This document shows, in pieces, positions 25,305 through 33,324 of a stretch of 64,000 nucleotides of DNA. Made by a program: the position numbers and the translations under genes. Origin of the DNA: Olsenella urininfantis (GTDB taxonomy: Bacteria > Actinomycetota > Coriobacteriia > Coriobacteriales > Atopobiaceae); NCBI RefSeq assembly GCF_900155635.1, contig NZ_LT732540.1:780365-844364 (forward strand). The letters are read 5' to 3'. Under the pieces are notes generated by a model. The model had not been told where the DNA came from and searched no databases. It was given only the letters and a program-made list of their open reading frames with translations. Each line of letters starts with the position of its first letter. Position 1 is the stretch's first letter.

Positions 25305-26014
25305 TGCGCGACCTCTTCCGTCACGAGGAGACGGTGGCAGTAGGGGCACTCGCAGATGGGGCCCTGTCGGCGAAGCTCGGCATAGGAGCTTGCCTGGAGC
25401 TTCACCCGGCAAACGGACGGGACGTTTCCCACCAGGCGTTCCACGGCAAGCCCGTCGAAGCGCCTGCTGGCCCTCTCGTAGCGCTCCGCGGTGTCGTCGT
25501 CAAGCTCGGCGATGAGGCCCTTGCGAGCGGCGGCCAGCGTGCGTGCCTGGGACATGAGGTCGGCGGTCTGGCGCCTGAGGCCCTCCTCCTGCTCCGCAGC
25601 CTCTCGCCTGAGCTTCTCGCCCAACGCCTCCGCGCCCCTTTCCGCCTTGAGAAGGCGATCAAGGCGCAGAACCTTGTCGTCATGAGTGAACTCGAGCTTC
25701 TCGAGCTTCTTCGCGATGTGACTCAGCTGTGCGTCAAGGTCCGAGAGCTCCCGGTAGCCGGCGCCGTCCGCCTTGGCGCGGACCGACTCGCGCACCTCGA
25801 GCAGGTGGGCATGCTGCGCCTCGCTCTCCTCGAGCTCCATCTGGCTGTCCTTGCGCTGGCCAAGAATGCGCGAGAGCTCGCTGGAGATCTTCTTTTGCGC
25901 CTGCCGGATGGCGGCAAGCTTCTTTTGCTGGGGCATGTCCTTCAGGCTGCGACTCAGCCTCATGAGCTTAAGGTCGGTCTCCTGGAGCTTGAGGAGGGCC
26001 TCGTAGTCGTTCAT
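25301..26014 (-). CDS. Coiled-coil protein with partial C4-type zinc ribbon
   Basis: Protein of 237 aa. Residues about 1-180 are a charged helical hairpin / coiled coil; the C-terminal 50 residues resemble the zinc-ribbon domain of the family that includes mycobacterial Rv2229c. The second knuckle CPYC is intact. In the first, only one cysteine (VPSVCRVKLQ) remains where C-x2-C is expected, although an extra cysteine precedes CPYC (CECPYC), so zinc coordination may be changed. It overlaps coaBC by 4 bases and follows the cysteine desulfurase by 31 bases. Function unknown. Confidence 0.75.
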   Translation of the reverse strand: MNDYEALLKLQETDLKLMRLSRSLKDMPQQKKLAAIRQAQKKISSELSRILGQRKDSQMELEESEAQHAHLLEVRESVRAKADGAGYRELSDLDAQLSHIAKKLEKLEFTHDDKVLRLDRLLKAERGAEALGEKLRREAAEQEEGLRRQTADLMSQARTLAAARKGLIAELDDDTAERYERASRRFDGLAVERLVGNVPSVCRVKLQASSYAELRRQGPICECPYCHRLLVTEEVAQ

Positions 26015-26045
26015 CTCGTTACTCCCTTTCAGGGATCGTTGGTTT

Positions 26046-27212
26046 CTAGCGTCGCCTCAGGAGGGAGACGGTCTCTAGAAGGGCGCTGGCAAAGGCATCC
26101 AGCTCCCCGTCGGTCGTGCGCTCGTCAAACGAGACGCGCAAAGAGCCAAGGGCGAGGCTTCGGGGGATACCCATGGCGGAGAGCACGTGGCTGGGGTCAA
26201 GGGAGCCCGAGGAGCAGGCGGAGCCCGCGGAAACCTCAAACCCCCTTTGGTCGAGCTGGAGGATGAGGCTCTCGGAGTCGAGCCCCTCGACGAGAATCGA
26301 CACGAGCCCCGGCAGGCGGTCGTCACCAACCTCGCAGCCGGCGGTTGCCAGAATGCGGCTTCCCTGGGCACAGACGCGCTCGTAAAGGCGTCTCGAGCGA
26401 GCCGAGACCACGGCGCGTCTCTCCTCGAGCTCGCCCGTGCAGGCGCGAGCGGCGGCGGCAAAGGCGAGGGCGCCACGAACGTCCTGGGTTCCCGCCCTTC
26501 TCCCCTGCTCTTGGCCGCCACCGAAGCTCTGGGGTCTAAACGGGCAGCGGCCACGCAGGGCGAGGGCACCGATCCCCACGGGACCACCGATCTTGTGGGC
26601 GGCGACGCTCACGCCGTCCACGTCGCGAAGCTCGAGCGGAATGCGCCCGAAGGCCTGCACGGCATCGGTGTGAACAAGGGCACCCACGCCATGAGAGAGC
26701 CGGGCGACCTCAGCGAGGGGCTGCACCACGCCCGTCTCGTTGTTGGCGCTCATCACCGAGACGAGAGCCACGCGCTCGTCCAGCCCGTCGTGAAGGGCGT
26801 CCAGGGAGACCTTCCCGTCGCTTCCCACGGGAATGGTCTCGGCCTCGAAGCCGGCGTCCCTGAGCGATGGCAGCACGTCCAGGATCGAGTCGTGCTCGAT
26901 GGCAGAGACCAGGACCCTGCTGCGCCGGCGGTCCCTCTCCCTTGCGCCTGCGGCCATGCCGTGCAGGGCGATGTTGTTGGACTCGGTGCCACCTGACGTG
27001 AGCACGATGTCAGCGGGCCTGAACGCAGCGCCCAGGCACGAGGCGAGGGCCCTGCGCGAGGCGTCAAGCTCGCGAGCGGCCCTGCGTCCCAGCGTGTGCA
27101 GGGAGTTGGGGTTGACGCCCGCGATCTCTGAGCTCTCGTAGTCTCTCTCGGCCCTTAGAGCCTCCCCGCACAGGGGAGAGGAGGCGGCGTGATCCAGATA
27201 CACAAAGCTCAT
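26046..27212 (-). CDS. Cysteine desulfurase (NifS/IscS type)
   Basis: PLP enzyme of 388 aa supplying sulfur for Fe-S clusters and tRNA thiolation. Key parts: YLDHAASSPL at the N-terminus, TSGGTESNNIAL, the PLP-lysine segment SVAAHKIGGPVGIGAL, and the catalytic cysteine in SAGSACSSGSLDPSHVL. The SSG-loop and length suggest the NifS/IscS class rather than SufS. No iscU or mnmA is adjacent, so the acceptor cannot be inferred. It ends 31 bases before the coiled-coil zinc-ribbon gene and starts 9 bases after rpe's stop. Confidence 0.93.
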   Translation of the reverse strand: MSFVYLDHAASSPLCGEALRAERDYESSEIAGVNPNSLHTLGRRAARELDASRRALASCLGAAFRPADIVLTSGGTESNNIALHGMAAGARERDRRRSRVLVSAIEHDSILDVLPSLRDAGFEAETIPVGSDGKVSLDALHDGLDERVALVSVMSANNETGVVQPLAEVARLSHGVGALVHTDAVQAFGRIPLELRDVDGVSVAAHKIGGPVGIGALALRGRCPFRPQSFGGGQEQGRRAGTQDVRGALAFAAAARACTGELEERRAVVSARSRRLYERVCAQGSRILATAGCEVGDDRLPGLVSILVEGLDSESLILQLDQRGFEVSAGSACSSGSLDPSHVLSAMGIPRSLALGSLRVSFDERTTDGELDAFASALLETVSLLRRR

Positions 27213-27221
27213 GCGATCAGC

Positions 27222-27899
27222 CTACGCCATGAGGGCGAGGCCGCGCTGGCCCGCCGCACGGATGGCCTCGACGTTGGCGGCATGGTCTCCCTTGAAGACG
27301 GCAGACCCCGCAACCAGGAGCCTCGCTCCCGCGCGCACGACCTCCTCGGCGTTCCCCTGGCCGATACCCCCATCGACTTCGATGAGCGGGCTCACGCCGC
27401 GCTCATCGCAAAGGGAGCGCAGCGCCCTGATCTTCCTGGCGGAACCCTCGATGAAGCTCTGGCCGCCGTAGCCAGGGTTGACGGTCATTATCAGCACGAG
27501 GTCCAGCTCGTCGATGATCGAGTCGAGCACGTTCACGGGAGTGGCGGGGTTGAGGGATATGCCTGCCCTTGCGCCGCGCTCGTGGATGAGGTTTACCAGG
27601 CGCTCTGCATGAATCTGCGCCTCCCAATGGAAGGTGACGACGTCCGCGCCGGCATCCAGGTACCAAGGAACGCTCTCCTCGGGGTTGCTGACCATGAGGT
27701 GCGCGTCAACGGGAATGTCCGAGCAAGCCTTGACCTGTCTGAGGATGGAGACTCCAAACGAGAGGTTGGGGACGAAGTGGCCATCCATGACGTCGTAGTG
27801 GATGTAGTCGGCATTCGAGACGCTCCTGATGTCCTCGCCCAGGCGAGTGAAGTCTGCCGAGAGAATCGATGGCGCTATCTGCACTGATTCGTTGAGCAT
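27222..27899 (-). CDS. rpe: Ribulose-phosphate 3-epimerase
   Basis: Pentose-phosphate enzyme of 225 aa that interconverts ribulose-5-phosphate and xylulose-5-phosphate. TIM-barrel signatures: PSILSADFTRLGEDI, HYDVMDGHFVPNLSFG, VDAHLMVSNPE, MTVNPGYGGQSFIE, IEVDGGIG and VAGSAVFKGD. Metal-binding His/Asp residues lie in these motifs. Within a minus-strand run gpsA - rpe - cysteine desulfurase with gaps of about 12 and 9 bases. Confidence 0.96.
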   Translation of the reverse strand: MLNESVQIAPSILSADFTRLGEDIRSVSNADYIHYDVMDGHFVPNLSFGVSILRQVKACSDIPVDAHLMVSNPEESVPWYLDAGADVVTFHWEAQIHAERLVNLIHERGARAGISLNPATPVNVLDSIIDELDLVLIMTVNPGYGGQSFIEGSARKIRALRSLCDERGVSPLIEVDGGIGQGNAEEVVRAGARLLVAGSAVFKGDHAANVEAIRAAGQRGLALMA

Positions 27900-27911
27900 G
27901 TGTGCGTTCCC

Positions 27912-28931
27912 CTATTCGTTTGTGTTCAGGCCGTAAAACTCCTCGTGTGGGGTGCGCTCGAGGAGCGCACGGGAAGCCTCCTCCAGCGACAGGCCATCAT
28001 ACAGGATTGCGTGCACCGCCGAGCTTATGGGTGCCTCAACCCCCCGCCCCCGCGCGAGCTCCCAGACGCTGAGGGCCGCGCGCGCGCCCTCAACAACCAT
28101 ACCCGTTGAGCTCTCGTACGCCTCGAGGGTTTGCCCATTCGCAAGAGCCTCACCAAAGCTCCGGTTACGTGAGTGGCGAGAGGTGCAGGTCGCAACCAGA
28201 TCACCCATGCCGGCCAGACCCATGCAGGTCATGGGCAGGCCACCGCAGGCAGACACGAAGCGGCCCATCTCGGCAAGACCCCTCGTCATGAGGACGGCAA
28301 GCGTGTTGTCGCCCAACCCGCGTCCCGCGCACACACCGCAGGCGATGGCGATGACGTTCTTGATCGCCGCGCAGAGCTCCACTCCCCTGAGGTCGAGGCT
28401 TCTGTAGACCCTAAAGCAGGAGTCGGAGAACAGGCCCTGGAACAACCGAGAGACCTCCTCGTCCTCCGAGGCGACGACTGCGGCAGAGACGAGACGCCTG
28501 CAGATCTCCTCGGCATGGTTTGGGCCGGAGAGCGCGGCCACGCGCGAGGCGCCTCCCAGCGCGTCCGAGACGACGTCCGTCATGAGCAAGTGGGTTGCGG
28601 GCTCTATCCCCTTGGTGAGGACCACAACGGGAACGTCCCTTGCTATGAGGCCCCTGAAGTCCCCCATCGTCTGCCTCAGGTAGGAGCTGGGCACGGCGAC
28701 GACGATGGCCTGCGCCTCGCGGGAGGCCTCTTCAGGATGCGTGGTCGCGCATATGTTCGATGGCAGCAGGCATCCGCTCAGATGATGCGGGTTGCGATGC
28801 TCGTTGGAGATCGAGTCGGCGGCATCCGAACGTCGGGCCCACATGACGACCCTCTCGCTGTTATTGGAGACCAGGCCTGCCGCAGCGGTGCCCCAGGACC
28901 CCGCACCAATGACAGCCACCTTGTCCAGCAT
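27912..28931 (-). CDS. gpsA: NAD(P)-dependent glycerol-3-phosphate dehydrogenase
   Basis: Makes sn-glycerol-3-phosphate from dihydroxyacetone phosphate for phospholipids. It is 339 aa with a Rossmann N-terminus VAVIGAGSWGTAAAGL and the family motifs VVLTKGIEP, LSGPNHAEEI (cf. SGPSFA), CAAIKNVIAIACG (catalytic lysine) and GMGDLVATCTSRHSRNR. The ATG at 28929-28931 begins at the Rossmann strand. It lies 14 bases after the plsY stop: gpsA and plsY are successive steps, so co-expression is sensible. Confidence 0.96.
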   Translation of the reverse strand: MLDKVAVIGAGSWGTAAAGLVSNNSERVVMWARRSDAADSISNEHRNPHHLSGCLLPSNICATTHPEEASREAQAIVVAVPSSYLRQTMGDFRGLIARDVPVVVLTKGIEPATHLLMTDVVSDALGGASRVAALSGPNHAEEICRRLVSAAVVASEDEEVSRLFQGLFSDSCFRVYRSLDLRGVELCAAIKNVIAIACGVCAGRGLGDNTLAVLMTRGLAEMGRFVSACGGLPMTCMGLAGMGDLVATCTSRHSRNRSFGEALANGQTLEAYESSTGMVVEGARAALSVWELARGRGVEAPISSAVHAILYDGLSLEEASRALLERTPHEEFYGLNTNE

Positions 28932-28945
28932 CTTGCCACCCCCCG

Positions 28946-29659
28946 TCAGTTGCGTCTCTTCGTTCCCCTGCTCTTCTCCTTGGGATTTCCGGGATGAACC
29001 GTGAAGCGCCTCTCCGTGCCAGCCAGAAGGCGCCCCGCGTTCTCCCTGTGACGCCATAGGACCACGCCGGACGCGAGGGCGAGCAGGAGCACCGCAGGAA
29101 CATGGAAGCCAAAGGCCGCCGCAAGAAGAGGGAGGGCAAGGGCGGCGGCAATGGACCCGAGCGAGACATAGCGACTGGGAACCGCAAAGACAAGAAAAAC
29201 CAGCAGGACGCCCAGGGCCAAGGGCCACCACAGCGCGAGCGCCGAGCCAAATCCCACTGAGATCCCCTTGCCGCCCCTGAGGTGCAGATAGGGCGAGAAC
29301 ACATGCCCCAGGACGCAGGAGACGCACACGCAGGCAAGCAGCCATCCCATGGAGGAGCGCGGGTCGGCAAGATCTGCGGACGCGACGGGAGCGAGGCCGG
29401 TCAAGAGGAGCCTCGAGAGCGAGACCGCAAGAAAGCCCTTTCCCGCATCGCAAAGGAGGGTTGCCGCCCCCGCGAGGGCGCCCGCGGAGCGCGCGACGTT
29501 GGTCATGCCGATGTTTCCCGACCCTACGTGACGGACGTCGACGTGCCCGGGCGAACGACGCGCTATGAGCAGACCAAAGGGGATGCCGCAGAGAAGGTAC
29601 GAGAGGGCAACGCTGGCAAGCCCCGCGGGCAGAAGTGGGCTCATGTTACTTGGACTCAT
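28946..29659 (-). CDS. plsY: Glycerol-3-phosphate acyltransferase (acyl-phosphate dependent)
   Basis: Membrane enzyme of about 232-237 aa that acylates glycerol-3-phosphate with acyl-phosphate to give lysophosphatidate. Three conserved loops are visible: GSGNIGMTNVAR, GHVFSPYLHLRGGKGISVGFG and the later RYVSLGSI. A charged tail of about 35 residues with RRFTVHPGNPKEKSRGTKRR ends it. The start is either ATG at 29657-29659 (overlapping der by 14 bases) or ATG at 29642-29644; both are near AGAAAGG. Adjacent to gpsA and der. Confidence 0.93.
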   Translation of the reverse strand: MSPSNMSPLLPAGLASVALSYLLCGIPFGLLIARRSPGHVDVRHVGSGNIGMTNVARSAGALAGAATLLCDAGKGFLAVSLSRLLLTGLAPVASADLADPRSSMGWLLACVCVSCVLGHVFSPYLHLRGGKGISVGFGSALALWWPLALGVLLVFLVFAVPSRYVSLGSIAAALALPLLAAAFGFHVPAVLLLALASGVVLWRHRENAGRLLAGTERRFTVHPGNPKEKSRGTKRRN

Positions 29660-30974
29660 CCTTTCTGCGGAACCTCAGGCGGATGGGGGTGCCCTCAAGG
29701 TCGAAGGTGGCGCGCAGCCTGTTCTCCAGGAAGCGCTCATAGTTGTCGTCGATGAGGTCCGGCGCGTTGCACCAGAAGCTGAACACGGGCGGCTTCGAGC
29801 CGGTCTGCGTGCCGTAGTTGATCTTGAGGCGGCGGTTCTTGCTCGTGACGGTGTGCCCGCTCTCCCTGACCTGCGTGATAAGGTTGTTGAGCTGGGGAGT
29901 CTTGATCTGCTGGGAATGGTTTTGGGCAACGCGCAGGGCCGCCGCGAGCACGCGGTCGGTGGAGCGGCCCGTGAGCGCAGAGATGTTTACGGATGGTGCC
30001 CAGCTCGCGAAGCTCATCCGCTGGCCCAGGGATGCCATGACCCTGTCACGCTTCTCGTCCGTGTCGATGAGGTCCCACTTGTTGAGGACGATCACGATGG
30101 CACAGCCGCGGTCCACAGCCATCCCCATGAGCTTCTGGTCTTGTTCCGTAACACCCACGGTGGAATCGACCACGAGCAGACATACGTCAGCCCTGTCCAT
30201 GGCCTGCAGCCCCCTTACCAGGCTGTAGTACTCCACGTCCTCATGAACCTGGGTCTTCTTGCGCATGCCTGCCGTGTCGACCAGGCGAATGAGGTTATCC
30301 TTCCACGAGATGAGCGTGTCGGTGGCATCGCGGGTTGTCCCCGCGAGGTCAGCGACGATGAATCGCTCCCTCTTGGCGAGGCGGTTGGCCAGGGAGGACT
30401 TCCCCACGTTGGGACGACCGATGATGGCAACGTTGAGGGCCCCGTCGTCTGCGGGCTCCTCGTACCCGTCGTCTGCGGGAAGGGCTGCGATCACCTCGTC
30501 CAGGAGGTCTCCGGTACCATGGCCGTGGCTGGCGGAGAGTGCCTGGGGCTCGCCCACCCCGAGGCTGTAGTAGTTCCAGCTGTCCAGCTGCGCCTCGGGG
30601 TTGTCGATCTTGTTGACCACGAGGAAGACGGGCTTCTTGGACGCGCGGACCACGCGAGCGACCTCCTCGTCCTCGTCCGTGACGCCCACGCTTCCGTCCA
30701 CGACGAAGACTATGGCATCCGCCTCGTCGCAGGCGACAAGCGCCTGCTCGCGGATGCGCGGCGCAAAGACGTCCTTGCTGTGGACGGACTCGATGCCACC
30801 CGTGTCGATGAGCGTGAACTCGCGACCGTTCCAGTCGCAGTCATGGTATGAGCGGTCGCGGGTGACGCCGCGAGACTCGTGGACGATCGCCTCCCTGCTC
30901 ACGGCAAGGCGGTTGACGAGCGTGGACTTGCCTACGTTGGGGCGGCCGACAATGGCTACGACTGGCTTTTGCAT
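29646..30974 (-). CDS. der: GTPase Der (EngA), ribosome biogenesis
   Basis: Essential 50S assembly GTPase of 442 aa with two tandem G domains. G1 motifs GRPNVGKST and GRPNVGKSS, switch regions DTGG and DTAG, and NKID / NKWD recognition motifs are all present, with a C-terminal KH-like domain ending KLNYGTQTG-like (RLKINYGTQTGSKPPVF). The ATG at 30972-30974 follows AGGGAG. It sits after the DUF512 radical-SAM gene, the neighbour it has in many Gram-positives. Confidence 0.97.
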   Translation of the reverse strand: MQKPVVAIVGRPNVGKSTLVNRLAVSREAIVHESRGVTRDRSYHDCDWNGREFTLIDTGGIESVHSKDVFAPRIREQALVACDEADAIVFVVDGSVGVTDEDEEVARVVRASKKPVFLVVNKIDNPEAQLDSWNYYSLGVGEPQALSASHGHGTGDLLDEVIAALPADDGYEEPADDGALNVAIIGRPNVGKSSLANRLAKRERFIVADLAGTTRDATDTLISWKDNLIRLVDTAGMRKKTQVHEDVEYYSLVRGLQAMDRADVCLLVVDSTVGVTEQDQKLMGMAVDRGCAIVIVLNKWDLIDTDEKRDRVMASLGQRMSFASWAPSVNISALTGRSTDRVLAAALRVAQNHSQQIKTPQLNNLITQVRESGHTVTSKNRRLKINYGTQTGSKPPVFSFWCNAPDLIDDNYERFLENRLRATFDLEGTPIRLRFRRKDESK

Positions 30975-31068
30975 GGTTCTCCCTGCTGTTGGTTCTATCT
31001 GCAGAAGTCTACCATGCGCCAGCTTTGCCCAAACGAGGCGCACAGCAACGCCATCAGCGGGACGGGCC

Positions 31069-32472
31069 CTACAGGAGGCGCTCCACGAGGGAATCCACCA
31101 TGGCCGTAGGCGTGGTGTTGACGACAAGCGCCTCTCCCCCGCGACGGGCGACCTCCTCCACGATGTGGTCCTGAGTGTCGCCGTCCAGGGTCACGTGATC
31201 GAAGTTGAACATGATCTCGGGGATGACGACGATTCTGCCCCGCAGGTCGTCGGGCAGCTGGCTCAGAAGGTCGCAGCTCACGATGAGACCCGTCACGTTG
31301 ACGTCTCCACCGTAGTAGTCGTTGCGTATTGCCTGGGCGGCGAGCCCGGAGGGCATGCCTATCGCGTCAGACCACCCACCCAGGAAGCTCTGCGTGACGC
31401 CCAACGCGGCCTCGCCGCAGACGAGCAGGCAGCTCCTCGACGAGTCGCTCAGGGTCTGGCTGATGAGCTGCAGCTCCGCAAGCCTACTCGAGCAAAGGAG
31501 GTTGGCTTCGTCCAGGAAGCTGCGCAGCATGCCGATGCCGTCATAGAACTGGGGGTAGCCGTCATAGTTCTCGGCAGGGGGGACTTCCTCCCGCGCATCG
31601 ATGTAGAACTCGTCCGAGAGCTGGAAGCGCGTGATGCCCATGGACTCCCGCGCGCGCCTCTGGTAGGGCTCTATGAGACGAATGACCGCACGGGATGCCT
31701 CGACGTCCTCGGAGAACGACTCCGAGAACTGCTTGGAGTACTTGGTGTAGCCCATGGGAACCAGTGCCAAAGACGTGATGTTCGGCCTCTCCTCCACCCA
31801 GTCGAGGGTGCGCCTGAGCTCCTCGCCGTCATTGATCCCCGCGCAGACGACGATCTGCCCGTGCACCTCAAGCCCCGCGTCGCACAGGCCCTGGAGCACG
31901 TCGATGCCACGCTGCGCACGGGCTCCGATGAGGGAGCGCCTCACTTCCGGCGAGATGGCATGGATCGAGACGTTCATGGGCTCCATGCGGCATTCGATGA
32001 TCCTGTCCAGGTCGGCGTCGGAGACGTTGGTGAGCGTAACGAAGTTGCCCTGGAGAAACGAGAGGCGATAGTCGTCGTCGCGCAGCATGAGGGAGGCACG
32101 CGCATCCTCCGGAAGCATGCGCATGAAGCAGAACTGGCAGGCGTTAACGCAGGTGCGAATGCCATCGAACAGCACGTCGCTGAACTCTACGCCCCAGTCC
32201 TGGCCCTGCTCGCGCTCAAGGGTGCAGGAAAAGAGCCCCTCCTCGCCGGGAACCTCCACATCCAGCTCGGCAAGCTCGCCATCTGCCTCCCAACGCCACG
32301 TGATGATGTCGAGAAGGGGCCTTCCGTTGACGCTCTCGATGCGCATGCCGGGCTCGAGTCCCGCCTCCCAGGCGGGGCTGCCCTCCTCGACCTTGGTGAG
32401 CCAGGCGCCGTCAGCCTGTGGCCTGGTGGAGGCGTAGTCCGAGCGGGTCTTTCCGTCGTAGCCCTTTGCCAT
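31069..32472 (-). CDS. DUF512 radical-SAM protein with N-terminal PDZ domain
   Basis: Protein of 467 aa. An N-terminal PDZ-like domain (VEEGSPAWEAGLEPGMRIESVNGRPL) precedes a radical-SAM core with the cluster cysteines CVNACQFCFMRML (C-x3-C-x2-C) and then the DUF512 region. This family is consistently next to der in Gram-positive bacteria; its reaction is unknown to me. The ATG at 32470-32472 is chosen; longer upstream reading overlaps ispH. Length and domain order are normal for the family. Confidence 0.85.
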   Translation of the reverse strand: MAKGYDGKTRSDYASTRPQADGAWLTKVEEGSPAWEAGLEPGMRIESVNGRPLLDIITWRWEADGELAELDVEVPGEEGLFSCTLEREQGQDWGVEFSDVLFDGIRTCVNACQFCFMRMLPEDARASLMLRDDDYRLSFLQGNFVTLTNVSDADLDRIIECRMEPMNVSIHAISPEVRRSLIGARAQRGIDVLQGLCDAGLEVHGQIVVCAGINDGEELRRTLDWVEERPNITSLALVPMGYTKYSKQFSESFSEDVEASRAVIRLIEPYQRRARESMGITRFQLSDEFYIDAREEVPPAENYDGYPQFYDGIGMLRSFLDEANLLCSSRLAELQLISQTLSDSSRSCLLVCGEAALGVTQSFLGGWSDAIGMPSGLAAQAIRNDYYGGDVNVTGLIVSCDLLSQLPDDLRGRIVVIPEIMFNFDHVTLDGDTQDHIVEEVARRGGEALVVNTTPTAMVDSLVERLL

Positions 32473-32473
32473 G

Positions 32474-33322
32474 CTACTCGCCGACCATTTCCCTGATCGC
32501 GAGGACGACCTCGTCGATCTGCTGCTGAGGCGTGGACGCGCCGGCAGTGACGCCGACGACAGGCGCACCCTCGAACCAGCTTGGGTCAAGCTCGACCGGA
32601 AGCTCTATGTGATGGGTGCGCCCGCAGCTTTCGCGACAGATCTCCGCGAGGCGCGTCGTGTTTGCCGAGTTGCGGCCACCGATGACAATCATTACGTCCG
32701 ACCTCTCGGCCAGGCTTGCCGCCGCCGACTGCCGCAGGGTGGTTGCCTCGCAGATGGTGTCTATGATCCTGAGCTCCTCACAACGCCCTATGAGCTCTGC
32801 CGCCAGCCGCCTCAGCCTCGCGCGCGACTGGGTGGTCTGCACCACGACCCCCACGCGGCGACCCATCACAAGCCGGCCAAGGTCGTCAAGCGAGGAGACG
32901 GTGCGGGCGCCGGGCGCATGGGCCAGCGTTCCCTCCACCTCGGGATGCCCCGGCTCGCCAAGCACGATCACCTGGTAGCCCTCACGAGTAAGCTGCTCAG
33001 CCGCGCGATGCGCACGCACCACGAAGGGGCAGGTGGCGTCAAGGACGAGGTTGTGGCTTCTTCTGGCAAGCTCCTCCTCATCGGGGGTCACTCCATGGGT
33101 CCTGAGGAGGAGCGTGCCTCCAGGCCGCTCCTCGGCATGCTGCACCACATCCACGCCCTCGCGCTCGAGCTCCTGCACCACGCTGGGGTTGTGGATGAGC
33201 GGCCCGAGCGTGTGGACCGGGCCATCTGCGTCACGGAGGGCTGCGCGCACCATGTCAAGCGCGCGGTTCACGCCATAGCAGGCCCCCGCCTCCTGCGCCA
33301 CCAGCACCTTGGTCCGGGACAT
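32474..33322 (-). CDS. ispH: 4-hydroxy-3-methylbut-2-enyl diphosphate reductase
   Basis: Last MEP-pathway enzyme, producing IPP and DMAPP with a [4Fe-4S] cluster. It is 282 aa with three cluster cysteines in GACYGVNRAL, DATCPFV and DTICEATTLRQ. RTHGV and the GEPGHPEVEG loop are also family features. Here IspH stands alone, not fused to an S1 domain. It is 2 bases from the cmk-plsC fusion stop and 1 base from the DUF512 start, so it is embedded in one unit. Confidence 0.95.
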   Translation of the reverse strand: MSRTKVLVAQEAGACYGVNRALDMVRAALRDADGPVHTLGPLIHNPSVVQELEREGVDVVQHAEERPGGTLLLRTHGVTPDEEELARRSHNLVLDATCPFVVRAHRAAEQLTREGYQVIVLGEPGHPEVEGTLAHAPGARTVSSLDDLGRLVMGRRVGVVVQTTQSRARLRRLAAELIGRCEELRIIDTICEATTLRQSAAASLAERSDVMIVIGGRNSANTTRLAEICRESCGRTHHIELPVELDPSWFEGAPVVGVTAGASTPQQQIDEVVLAIREMVGE

Positions 33323-33324
33323 GG

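Noticed and set aside
30601..32496. A 631-codon open frame on the plus strand
   Set aside because: Antisense to der and the DUF512 gene; no domain or ribosome site supports it.
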